Assembly: GCF_003144245.1 (NCBI RefSeq)
Contig: NW_020289979.1
Span: 682,001 to 746,000 of the forward strand
Reading direction: 5' to 3'
DNA length: 64,000 bases
DNA from: Jaminaea rosea
Lineage: Eukaryota; Basidiomycota; Exobasidiomycetes; Microstromatales
Shown here: piece after piece, positions 1 through 8,629 of the stretch
Layout of the letters: the number at the start of each line of letters is the position of its first letter
Position numbering within the stretch: the stretch's first letter is position 1
Notes under the pieces: generated by a model
Seen by the model: only the letters and a program-made list of their open reading frames with translations
What the model was told of the DNA's origin: nothing
Databases searched by the model: none
Program-made: the position numbers and the translations under genes

Positions 1-564
1 GCTCGCATGTACACCGCAGACCGTGAATACGTTATGGGCAAGTACAACCTCAAGGCCCTCCGCGAGGTCGAGGAGCTCGTCGCCGGCGCCGTTGGCGTCT
101 CAATCCCCTTCAACAACCCCATTACTGGTTTCTGCGCCTTCACGCACAAGGCCGGTATCCACGCCAAGGCCATCCTTGCCAACCCGTCGACGTACGAGAT
201 CATCAAGCCGGAGGACTTTGGTCTCAACCGCTACATCCACTTTGGATCACGACTCACTGGCTGGAACGCAGTCAAGTCCCGAGCAGACCAGCTTGGCCTT
301 GGCCTTACCGATGCGCAGATCAAGCAGGCTACCGAGAGAATCAAGATCATCGCCGACGTGCGCGACCAGTCAGTTGATGACATCGATGGTATTCTCCGCA
401 TCTTTGCGCGTGGAGTCAAGGAGGGACACGAGGTGCACCGCGATGCTGTCTTCAACAACTTGTGGCAGGAGCACCTGAGGGCAACGGGCGAGAAGGAGGA
501 GGACCTGCCTGAGCAACCGGCTACGAATGGGAATGCCAAGGCGCAGGAGCAATTGGCTGCGTAG
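1..564 (+). CDS. LYS20: Homocitrate synthase, C-terminal part (5' end outside window)
   Basis: Homocitrate synthase condenses acetyl-CoA with 2-oxoglutarate, the first step of the fungal alpha-aminoadipate route to lysine. The frame is open from base 1 (Ala-Arg-Met-Tyr-Thr), so the Met at base 7 is internal and the N-terminal TIM-barrel part lies upstream. Visible family signatures are FNNPITGFCAFTHKAGIHAK, with the conserved His of the C-terminal linker region, then NPSTYEI and RLTGWNA(V)KSR, followed by the short regulatory C-terminal domain. About 188 residues are in the window. The tail after LWQEHLRA is low in complexity and poorly conserved. The stop is at 562-564. The identification is firm; choosing between LYS20 and LYS21 orthologue names is not possible here. 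Confidence 0.93.
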   Translation, partial: ARMYTADREYVMGKYNLKALREVEELVAGAVGVSIPFNNPITGFCAFTHKAGIHAKAILANPSTYEIIKPEDFGLNRYIHFGSRLTGWNAVKSRADQLGLGLTDAQIKQATERIKIIADVRDQSVDDIDGILRIFARGVKEGHEVHRDAVFNNLWQEHLRATGEKEEDLPEQPATNGNAKAQEQLAA

Positions 565-1337
565 ATGAGCAAGGGAGTCAGGCGTGGACACTTCTCTGCA
601 TGTCCCTTCGTTGTTTTTGGTCGTTAGCTATGGTTTCGGTTTTCGTCTTGTGTTTTCCTTCCGCTACACACACACACACACACACACACAACACAGTTGA
701 TCGAATTGCCAGAAGATCGAAGCTGCGATGCTCGCCAATCGGTATGCGGGGATGGACGGGAGCGGTTGAAAGCGCGTGGAAGAAGCCGAGTCGTCTTGCC
801 GGTTGGGCAGGCCTCCTCATCCAGATTGCCATCGACCAGAGAGGCAGCAGTGCGTATGAGCTATGGCATCTCAAGGTTTCGTTCGTGAGCAACAGACATC
901 CATGCGATCTGATCGATGCCTCCACTTCACCGCAGCTAACACTCTTGCCTACCTCAGACCTTGCCCCTTTTCCCCTCTGCTGTCTACTCTAATGGTGGCA
1001 AGCGCACCGAAATAGTTTGGGCGGTCAGGCCTAGCCACGTGGTTCAGCGTCGTCGCGCACCAGCCACTTCCCTGACGAAGCCAATCGCATCTCGCTCCTT
1101 CCCCCCCGCTCCCCCGTTTGACTCTACCACTCGATCCTCTCGTCTGACGATCATCACCAACCGTCCACGACCTCAGACGGACTAAACGACTTGACACGAC
1201 ACCGCAACAAGCAGCCCATCTGGCGTCTAGCTTCCTCCTTGCCACGCGACATTAGTCTTCTTCATTGAGAGCTCGCAGATCAGCTCCACCTGTTTGCCTA
1301 CACTTAGGGACATCAACCCACGACCGACTGAGACAGC
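565..1337. other. Intergenic: 3' flank of homocitrate synthase, 5' flank of SAR1
   Basis: No convincing gene is seen. The stretch holds an AC microsatellite near 666-695 and a C-rich tract near 1107-1123. Short open frames overlap on both strands and lack family features. The last 100-200 bases presumably carry the SAR1 promoter and leader. Confidence 0.6.
666..695. repeat. (AC)n microsatellite
   Basis: About 12 uninterrupted AC units followed by an imperfect unit lie about 100 bases downstream of the homocitrate synthase stop, probably in its 3' UTR or just beyond. Confidence 0.95.
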
Positions 1338-2425
1338 ATGTTCATCCTCAACTGGCTTTGGGTGAGCATCGAGAGTATGGGGCAGTGGTCAAGACTGACA
1401 GCGAGCGGGAGAGGGAATGGGAGAAGTGGAGCAGGCCAGCAATGATGGCTGCGCAATAGTGTGGTCTCTGGCCTTTGCTCGCGCTGCAGAGGCACGACGA
1501 GCTCGAGCGTATGCGCCAAAGCTATCGGAGGATAAGACTTGAGCGTGCCACGCCCAGTCTCTTCATCCGTGCGGAGGCTTGGCGTCGCTGTAGGAGAGAG
1601 TCCGGCCCTCATAGCCTTCAGAGAGAGAGAGCTTGCTGCGAGAGAGACACCGCCACGCCGAATCGCTCGCCGTCGAAATATATACTGACCTCCTCCCTGA
1701 AATCGGTTCCCTCTCCCATCGGTAGGACGTACTCGCCCAACTGGGTCTCGCCCACAAGAGTGGACGACTCCTTTTCCTCGGCCTTGACAATGCCGGAAAG
1801 ACGGTGAGTTGTTACCCGTCGCTGAGCAGCCCTGGTGTTCTGCCCACTGACAAGTGGTCTCCTCATCTCCTCCTCTCTCGCAGACCCTTTTGCACATGCT
1901 CAAGAACGACCGTCTTGCCACTCTGCAGCCTACACTCCACCCTAGTGAGTGCGGCGAGGCCTCATTCCACGAGTCGAGCCTCTTGCTGACCTTGTTCGAC
2001 CCCTTCCCTCGCTCGCAGCTTCCGAGGAGCTCGCCATCGGCAACATCAAGTTCACAACGTACGATCTTGGCGGACATCAGCAAGCTCGTCGCCTCTGGAA
2101 GGACTACTTCCCCGAGGTAGACGGAATCGTCTTCCTCGTCGATGCGGCCGACTACGAGCGTTTCGCCGAGTCGCGTGCCGAGCTCGACGCTCTGCTGGGC
2201 ATCGAGGAGTTGAGCAAGGTCCCCTTCCTCATCCTGGGCAACAAAATCGACGCTCCCGGCGCGGTGAGCGAGGAAGAGCTTCGTCAGGCGCTCGGGCTTT
2301 ACCAGACGACGGGCAAGGGCAAGGTGCCGCTCAAGGACATCAGGCCAATCGAGGTGTTCATGTGCTCCGTCGTCATGCGACAGGGATACGGTGAAGGGTT
2401 CAGGTGGTTGAGCCAGTACATCTGA
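1338..2425 (+). CDS. SAR1: SAR1-type small GTPase (COPII coat assembly)
   Basis: Sar1 recruits Sec23/24 to ER exit sites when bound to GTP. Four exons join to 189 residues, the usual Sar1 length: 1338-1361, 1726-1803, 1884-1944 and 2019-2425. Exon 1 encodes the membrane-inserting MFILNWLW start and is followed by a long first intron of 364 bases, unlike the 74-80 base introns after it. The P-loop GLDNAGKT ends exon 2. The switch II region [10 protein letters not shown] and the NKID guanine-specificity motif lie in exon 4, and the protein ends WLSQYI as in yeast Sar1. All junctions are GT-AG and keep frame. It converges on the deacetylase gene, whose stop lies 228 bases away. Confidence 0.96.
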
Positions 2426-2653
2426 GCTCTCGATGGTCAATAGGAGGATTATTGGGAAAGGGGGTGGGTTAGACGAAGGGCGTCGATGACGCATCGACGT
2501 GCCAATGTTCCGTGTCTCGTTATGAGCCTGCGGCTGCATCTGCCCGTTCGACTTGTAGGGTAGAGCGTCGATTCAATTGCAGGCGATTTTCTCAAGCTAT
2601 GGCTGCCATTATGTGAGCTGCTGTGTCCACAATATGGTATTTACTGTTCGCTT

Positions 2654-4576
2654 TCAAATCCTCTTTCCGCTTCTGCACTCTGCCCCATCCACCACTCCCC
2701 TCGCCGAGCGCAGCGCCTCGATGCATTCAGCGAAGACGGCTTCGATGCGACGCAGATAGCGCTCGTCCTCGTTGTCCTCCTCCTCGACATCATCTCTGCG
2801 GTCGAGCTCAGGAGGCGCGGGTACATCGAGACTGTCATGTCCGCCATCGGCCGTGAATGCTGGCCATGAGGCGAGACTGAGGGGGATGGGCGTCGCGAGC
2901 GTGAGTGTACCCTCTTCGTCATTCCCGCTCGTCGCGTGCTTCTCTACTCTGCCAGCTACGGTACTCTCCTGCTCTGCTTCGCCCTGCCGTCTCTCTTCAT
3001 TTGGCAGTCGAAGCCTTCCAAGCGCAAGCGCAGTCAGGCTTGCCCAAGCTCTTGCTGCATTCGGAGAATGGTAACCCCCACCTCCCAGTAGGAGCACTTT
3101 TGCCCTCCCTTCTTGCGCCCATTGCTGCACCTCTGCCACCCATCTTGCAACGCAAGCCAGATCGAGCTTCCACGCTCGACAGGGATCTCCTGCCAGACCG
3201 TCTACGCCGCACTGCACTACGATTGCCTCGGGGGAGTAGGCGTCTAGTAAGGGAGCGAGGCAGCTGGACCTTAATCGGTTGAGGGTGGGCGGCCGGCCAA
3301 GCTGGGGAGGGAGGGGGATGTTGAGGTGACTCGAGGAGGTTAATGACTCGCACAGAGGAGGAGCAGGTGGGTAGAAGCCAGGCGAGGAGTTGTGCAGCGA
3401 GATTGTGAGAACTGAAGGGACCGTTGATGCGGGTGCAGAGGAGCGAGAGGGTGCATTGCCTCCAGATGAGAAAGCTTCCTCAACACCGTCGCCCCAGTGC
3501 AAGTCTAGGTCAAGGTAGAGAATGCGTTCAAGGCGTTTTAGGACCATCCGGCGTTTACGTGATGGAATCGCAGGCCTTCGTCGCTGTGGATTGCTTCCGT
3601 TCTCGCTGACTGTCTGCCTTGCGTCGGCACTGCGCTTTGAGGATTTTACGAGGGTAGTGGCAGCAGCGACAGCGGCTTGGATCTCCTGCGGACGAGCACC
3701 AAAAGACAGCGTCAAAGGCTGTGCCGCTTGGCCATCCCGGAACACCGCGTCTTCCCTCCCGATTTCCCTCGTCATCAAATCCTCTGCTTCGCGCTCTTCC
3801 CTTGCTTCGCGCACTGCCACCTTTCTCGGCCTCTTCAACTCGAGGATAGCCAGGACGGCGTCGTTCACGTAGCAGAAGCCCGCAGCCCTTGCTTTGTGCG
3901 CATGATGACGGCCCCCATCCCAGCATATAGCTACATCGCACGCCTCTCCTTTTTCATCGTCGGCGAGTAGACTCTTGGCCGCACTGATGGCCGCGCCGGC
4001 TACTTGTCGAGCGTGCGCAGCGAGTAAGGGAAAGCGTGGACAGTCGTCTACGAGGCCATAGGATTCGTCGCTGCTGCCTTCGCATCGCCTGTCAATGTAT
4101 GGAGGGCCTGAGTTGAGGATAGCACGAATGTACTCTGGTGCGTGGTATGAGGTGAGCTGGAAGTCTGTTGCTGGCGATGGAGTCAGGACTGATGCTTGAT
4201 GTAGGCTAGAGGGAGGGCTGGCCGAGCATTCTGCGGGTGACGAACAGATGTCGGCCCCTGCTTGATCGAGAGCGCCGCTGCCGAGCACTTTCAGCAGCTT
4301 GCTCCTTTCTGACTCTGTGTTTGTAGGCTTGCGAGTTTGATCCAGTGCCCCTCGGCTGCCCTCTGACCCGCTGTCATCATCTTCGCTCTGTGCGCCGTCC
4401 GCCTCGCCGTCAGCCGTCGAGATGTCGAGGAGGCCAAGGTGATGTACCAGTGAGTGGACGAGGCTGGACCTCCCCAAGTTCGACGGCAGAGCATCTGATG
4501 CTTCAATGAGATCGGTGGAGACAATGTAGGAGACTCTTCGGTGAGGTTGACGCTGCGACATTGTCTTCGCATTCAA
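2654..4576 (-). CDS. Class I-like histone deacetylase (HDAC8/Hos1 type)
   Basis: A single-exon, 640-residue zinc deacetylase. The N-terminus matches HDAC8 (YIVSTDLIEASDALP, then SLVHSLV), followed by a low-complexity insertion of about 70 residues. The core has GGRHHAHKARAAGFCYVNDA with the catalytic His pair, DLDLHWGDGVEEAF with the Asp and His zinc ligands, SLHNSSPGFYPP, QCGVDGLAGDP with the third zinc ligand, and LLGGGGY with the transition-state Tyr. A basic spacer of about 95 residues separates the His pair from the DLDLH motif. Two positions are unusual: GGW before the His pair is GGR, and the second His of the DLHHGDG motif is Trp. Hos1/HDAC8 enzymes act on cohesin Smc3, so that is a candidate substrate by family only. 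Metal ligands are intact, so activity is plausible. Confidence 0.88.
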   Translation of the reverse strand: MNAKTMSQRQPHRRVSYIVSTDLIEASDALPSNLGRSSLVHSLVHHLGLLDISTADGEADGAQSEDDDSGSEGSRGALDQTRKPTNTESERSKLLKVLGSGALDQAGADICSSPAECSASPPSSLHQASVLTPSPATDFQLTSYHAPEYIRAILNSGPPYIDRRCEGSSDESYGLVDDCPRFPLLAAHARQVAGAAISAAKSLLADDEKGEACDVAICWDGGRHHAHKARAAGFCYVNDAVLAILELKRPRKVAVREAREEREAEDLMTREIGREDAVFRDGQAAQPLTLSFGARPQEIQAAVAAATTLVKSSKRSADARQTVSENGSNPQRRRPAIPSRKRRMVLKRLERILYLDLDLHWGDGVEEAFSSGGNAPSRSSAPASTVPSVLTISLHNSSPGFYPPAPPLCESLTSSSHLNIPLPPQLGRPPTLNRLRSSCLAPLLDAYSPEAIVVQCGVDGLAGDPCRAWKLDLACVARWVAEVQQWAQEGRAKVLLLGGGGYHSPNAARAWASLTALALGRLRLPNEERRQGEAEQESTVAGRVEKHATSGNDEEGTLTLATPIPLSLASWPAFTADGGHDSLDVPAPPELDRRDDVEEEDNEDERYLRRIEAVFAECIEALRSARGVVDGAECRSGKRI

Positions 4577-5158
4577 GTCTTGTGGCTCCCATCGACGATC
4601 TCAATGCCGAGGCTCCTTTCCTAATCACGGCAGTCGATGTATGCTGTGCTGACGACCTATTGTCATGCCTGACAAAGCATCGAATCAACGCATTCTGGCG
4701 AGAGAATGTCTAGCAGGTCTTCTGAAAGCTCAAATCCGCTTTGACAGATGCTCGTTGTTGATGGTCAGGAAGAAGAGCAAACGCAAGGTCGGGCTCAACT
4801 TTCAATCCAGTCGAGACGGCGGCGGCGGCCCGTGCGGCTTTTCGATTTGATGGGCGCGTCTCGCGTGCGTTTCTTCTGTCAATCATCAAACAGGCCGGCC
4901 TTCTCGTCAAGCCCTCATCACGTCACTGACAGCGGCAGTAGCTCACGCGAATGAAGTCACGGGTGCCCATCACCCTGCACCATGAACGTCGTGCAAGTGT
5001 CGGTTGCCGCTGCTGCCGCCATCCTAGCCGGGTAAGCAAACGAATGCGCATTCTCGTCAAATTCGTGAAAATACAAGCTGGCAGATTGGAAAACGTCGTA
5101 CTCGCACTGGTATGCTGGATCGTCTGGTGCTACTCGTGTCGCTAGTTCTGCTCCCTCA
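4577..5158. other. Intergenic between deacetylase start and NDR kinase stop
   Basis: No gene is supported with confidence. At 4981 an ATG in a good context (CACCATGA) opens a 17-codon hydrophobic stretch that runs into a GTAAGC donor. It may be the first exon of a small secreted or membrane protein, but no acceptor gives a recognisable protein. Confidence 0.45.
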
Positions 5159-8100
5159 TCACATCGACATCGACCTGATATGACTTCCGCCCTCTGGTGC
5201 ACCCATAGCCTGCGCCAGTGCTCTTGCGCTCTGCCCATTCGCTTGCGCACTCGCGGCCACCTCCCCATCAATGTCCCTCGGATCAAAGCCCGGTGGCCTC
5301 TTGAAGGTGTATCCCACAAAAGCCAGCTGCTTTCTCATCTCCAGCAGTCGGCCGCCATGCGCTTTATCCCTCAGCATCGGGTCTCTCGCCGGGTCAGGCG
5401 GCGGGGGCACGCCTCCGTTCTCGGCGGCAGTCAAAGCGCCTGGAGCAGCGAGTGGCTCGTCGGCAATATCGTCTTCGAAGTGGCGCGTGTCGGCCGCGTG
5501 AGCCAAGGCTGGGCGGAAAGGCGGCTTGGTGGTGCGATGCAGCTCATCCCAATCGATTCCCTTGAACCAAGGGTGCGACATCAGCTCCTCGACCCCGTCG
5601 GCCAGCCCACCGGCTCCGCCGGCCCCAGCGCCTGGTGGAGCGAATCCGCTCTGTTGACGAGCATTCTGCAGCACCGAGTTGGGCCTGCTGACTGATGCCG
5701 TACTTGTGCTGCCTAGCCTGTCCTCCCTTTCGCAGACTAGCCGGAGAATGAAGTCCTGAGCCTCACGAGAGATTCCTCGAGGCTTGGGAGGGAAACGCAA
5801 TGTTTGACGCCAGTTGAGGATCTTCTGGCGCGTGAGATGACGACTCTTGGAGACAAAGGGAGGGTAGCCATAGAGCATCTCGAAGACTATGCAGCCAAGG
5901 GACCACCAGTCACACGATTGATCGTAGCCTAGGCCGCGTAGCACCTCGGGAGCCATATAATTGTTGGTGCCCACCACGGAGTAGGCAATCTTCTTCTTGT
6001 TTTTCTCCCGCCAGGTCAGGACGTGTGTGTGCGGTGTCCCGTCAGGGTTGCGGTCGCTCATTATCTCGCGGAGCTCTCGATCGTCGAGGGGGCGTCCAGC
6101 TTCGTCGCGCTGCGGGCCGCCACCAGCAGCACCATTTGCCCTCGTCCTCCTGCCTGCCCCCGCATCTTCCAAATCAATCCCGTGCTTCTTGAGCAAATTG
6201 CGGCGATGCTGATCATAGTACGCCCCGTCATGCGCCCAGTGGAAGCTTTGGCACAGTCCGAAGTCTGCCAGCTTGATGTGGCCCTGCGATGTGAAGAGGA
6301 AGTTGTCCGGCTTGATGTCCCGATGGATGTACCCGAGCCTGTGGGCTTCGTGAATTGCGAGGATCATCTCAGCTACGTAGAAGCGGGAGAAGTCTTCGGG
6401 GAAGATGTCCTTTTCGATGAGCAAGTTGAGAAGATCGCCGCCGCCCATGAACTCCATTATGAGGTAGAGGTGGTCGGTATCCTGGAAGCTGTAGACGAGA
6501 TTGACGATCCAGCGTCGGCTTCCGCTAGCGCTCGCGCTCGTCATGAGGTCGCGTTCGGCGCGTACGTGGCCCTCCTGCCCCTTTCTCAGCATATCTGCTT
6601 TCCTCAACTGCTTCATGGCGAATAGCTGCCCACTTCCCTTTTCTCGTACGAGCGCCACCACACCGAACGCGCCGTGGCCGATGGTCTTCAACTTCGCAAA
6701 AGAGTTCGCGCTGACTCTCGCTCTGACATCGCGGAGGTACTCCGTTTCCCTTGCCGTCCACGCAGAACGAATGGCCTCCTTGCTAGACTCGGGAATGCGA
6801 AGGCCAGCAAGCTCTTTCTCGAGGCCGGCTCGGCGGGTATCGCGCGCGGCTGGCTTCTTGAGGATGCCATAGTAGAGATTTTCGAAGTAGATCTTGGCTG
6901 CTACGCTCTTTTCGACCGTGGTCAGTGAGGGGCGCAAAGCGAGATTGTCCATCTCTGCCGCCATGTGAGCGGAGAGGTCGCTGCCGTCGAGATAGGAGTC
7001 GCGAACTAGCATCGAGGTCGGTCGGGCAGCTGGATTGGTGGTGAGCGACTCGAACATCTTGTTCAGACCACCAGTACCCCGTTCTCCGCCGCCTGGCAGA
7101 CCGTCGATTGAGATCGGAGCAGCGGCTGCTTGGGGATTACGGTATGAGAGATAGTCCTGAGCTTCTCCGTCTGCTTGTCCATTGGGGCTGGGAGTGCGGT
7201 TGAGGATCGTCGTGCCAGCGGTGTTGGTGCGAGGTAGCGTGGGTCTAGCGATTTGCGGAACTTCGAGCGTGTCGCGTGACTCCTCGACCGTCGGCTCGTC
7301 CGAGCCACCGCTCCTGCCCTCCTCAGCAATACCCTTGAACTGGTTGACGAAGCCACCGACGCCAGGGGTATTCGGGGCGCTCGTCGTCGGCATGCCGTGT
7401 AGCGTCTGTTGGCTCCCGCTGCTTACAGAGTGGCCCATCGTCGGTGCGAGGCTGTTGATCGTCGGCACGCTACTGGCCGTAAAGTTTGAAGGCAGCCCGT
7501 TCATTATCTGCAGTGCTCGGGGCTGATTGATGAGGTAAGAGTCCTGATGCATCGCCGCCTGTACTTGCGCAATAGCTTCAGCCTGATTGCGGGCCGCCTG
7601 CATCTTGAGAGCCTCCTTGGTGCGCTCCACCCAAATGGGGTCAGCTACCTTGCCGACCCCATCTCGTCCCCAGCGGTTGAGCAGCGCTTCCGCTTGCTCA
7701 GCATCACTGGCGTGTGCGGCGTGAACGAAACTGCTTGGCCGAGGGGCTGAAATCTGGCCTACATTGATACGCTTCTTCGTCGCTTTCACGCCGGGTAGGG
7801 CGGCGAGTGAGGATTGAGCTGCGGGAGGGCTGCCGTCTGGCGAGATGGAGGCCGCCGCAGCGGATGGAGGAGGGCCAACCTTGTTGGAAGGGCCACGAAT
7901 CCCAGCCGTCGCCTTGCTGAGCGTGGATCGGAACTTCGAAGGGCTCGTGGGACGGTGGTCGTCTTGCATCGACCCAAGGAATTTGGAAGCTCCCGCTGTG
8001 TTGCCCCGATCATTGGCAAGCTGCATCAAGTCGAAGAAACCCTTGTGCTGGGAGTGGAACAGGGTCAGCGATGCGATAAGCAGCGCTCCACACGCCCGAT

Positions 8101-8629
8101 AAGGACTCACCATGAAAGCGCTGCCCTTGCCATTGGCAGTAGTGCGGCCACTCTGACCTGGAGCGTACCTCGTCTCCGGCGTTGGGAAGCTCTGAAAGTG
8201 AGATGGCCTCAAAGGTGGCCTTGCAGCGAGCGGCGACTGCTGGCGCTGCAGGCCATTGTCGGCTGGGCCCTGGTGAGAAAGGCGTCTTCCCTGCTGAGCA
8301 GCTGGACGTTGAGGTAAGGGTGTTGGGCCAGACATGCTAGACGGCCTCTGCGGAGCATTGCTAACTTGGTGGTACGGCCTCGCAGCGCCGGGAGGCAGCT
8401 TGCTGGGCGATGGTGGCACTCCAGCGCGGCCTTGGGGCGACTGAGCAGCCGGAAAAGGGTACGAGTCCATTCGCACGTCTGCAGGAGAAGGAGGGCTCTG
8501 AGGAGGAGGAGCAATGTAAGAGGGAGCGAGACGTTGGTCTGCCTCGTACCAGGCTGACTCGTAGGGGTTCGGGTACTGTGGTCCATTTGGGATCGCTCGA
8601 GGCCCAAGCGGGCGAGCTGTAGCAGCCAT
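5159..8629 (-). CDS. NDR/LATS-family AGC protein kinase, divergent P+1 loop
   Basis: Two exons, 8629-8111 and 8047-5159, flank a 63-base intron (8110-8048) that is in frame and stop-free. The spliced protein has about 1135 residues. The first 600 are low-complexity, rich in Pro, Ser and Gln. Next comes the MOB-binding helix typical of NDR kinases (KIYFENLYYGIL to AWTARETEYLRDVRAR). The kinase domain has GHGAFGVV, FAMKQLRKADML near residue 670, YIHRDIKPDN near 768, ADFGLC near 788 and the NDR autophosphorylation site IAYSVVG near 883. The C-terminal hydrophobic motif is FVGYTFKRPPGF near 1106. The P+1 loop reads GTNNYMAPE instead of GTPDYIAPE, so this is probably neither the Cbk1/Ukc1 nor the Dbf2/Sid2 orthologue but a third NDR type. 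A role in polarity or septation is inferred from the family only. Confidence 0.9.
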   Translation of the reverse strand: MAATARPLGPRAIPNGPQYPNPYESAWYEADQRLAPSYIAPPPQSPPSPADVRMDSYPFPAAQSPQGRAGVPPSPSKLPPGAARPYHQVSNAPQRPSSMSGPTPLPQRPAAQQGRRLSHQGPADNGLQRQQSPLAARPPLRPSHFQSFPTPETRYAPGQSGRTTANGKGSAFMVSPYRACGALLIASLTLFHSQHKGFFDLMQLANDRGNTAGASKFLGSMQDDHRPTSPSKFRSTLSKATAGIRGPSNKVGPPPSAAAASISPDGSPPAAQSSLAALPGVKATKKRINVGQISAPRPSSFVHAAHASDAEQAEALLNRWGRDGVGKVADPIWVERTKEALKMQAARNQAEAIAQVQAAMHQDSYLINQPRALQIMNGLPSNFTASSVPTINSLAPTMGHSVSSGSQQTLHGMPTTSAPNTPGVGGFVNQFKGIAEEGRSGGSDEPTVEESRDTLEVPQIARPTLPRTNTAGTTILNRTPSPNGQADGEAQDYLSYRNPQAAAAPISIDGLPGGGERGTGGLNKMFESLTTNPAARPTSMLVRDSYLDGSDLSAHMAAEMDNLALRPSLTTVEKSVAAKIYFENLYYGILKKPAARDTRRAGLEKELAGLRIPESSKEAIRSAWTARETEYLRDVRARVSANSFAKLKTIGHGAFGVVALVREKGSGQLFAMKQLRKADMLRKGQEGHVRAERDLMTSASASGSRRWIVNLVYSFQDTDHLYLIMEFMGGGDLLNLLIEKDIFPEDFSRFYVAEMILAIHEAHRLGYIHRDIKPDNFLFTSQGHIKLADFGLCQSFHWAHDGAYYDQHRRNLLKKHGIDLEDAGAGRRTRANGAAGGGPQRDEAGRPLDDRELREIMSDRNPDGTPHTHVLTWREKNKKKIAYSVVGTNNYMAPEVLRGLGYDQSCDWWSLGCIVFEMLYGYPPFVSKSRHLTRQKILNWRQTLRFPPKPRGISREAQDFILRLVCEREDRLGSTSTASVSRPNSVLQNARQQSGFAPPGAGAGGAGGLADGVEELMSHPWFKGIDWDELHRTTKPPFRPALAHAADTRHFEDDIADEPLAAPGALTAAENGGVPPPPDPARDPMLRDKAHGGRLLEMRKQLAFVGYTFKRPPGFDPRDIDGEVAASAQANGQSARALAQAMGAPEGGSHIRSMSM

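Noticed and set aside
1313-2539. 408-codon open frame on the minus strand across SAR1
   Set aside because: It is antisense to SAR1 exons and introns alike, with Arg/Ser-rich composition and no domain; the spliced SAR1 model explains the region.
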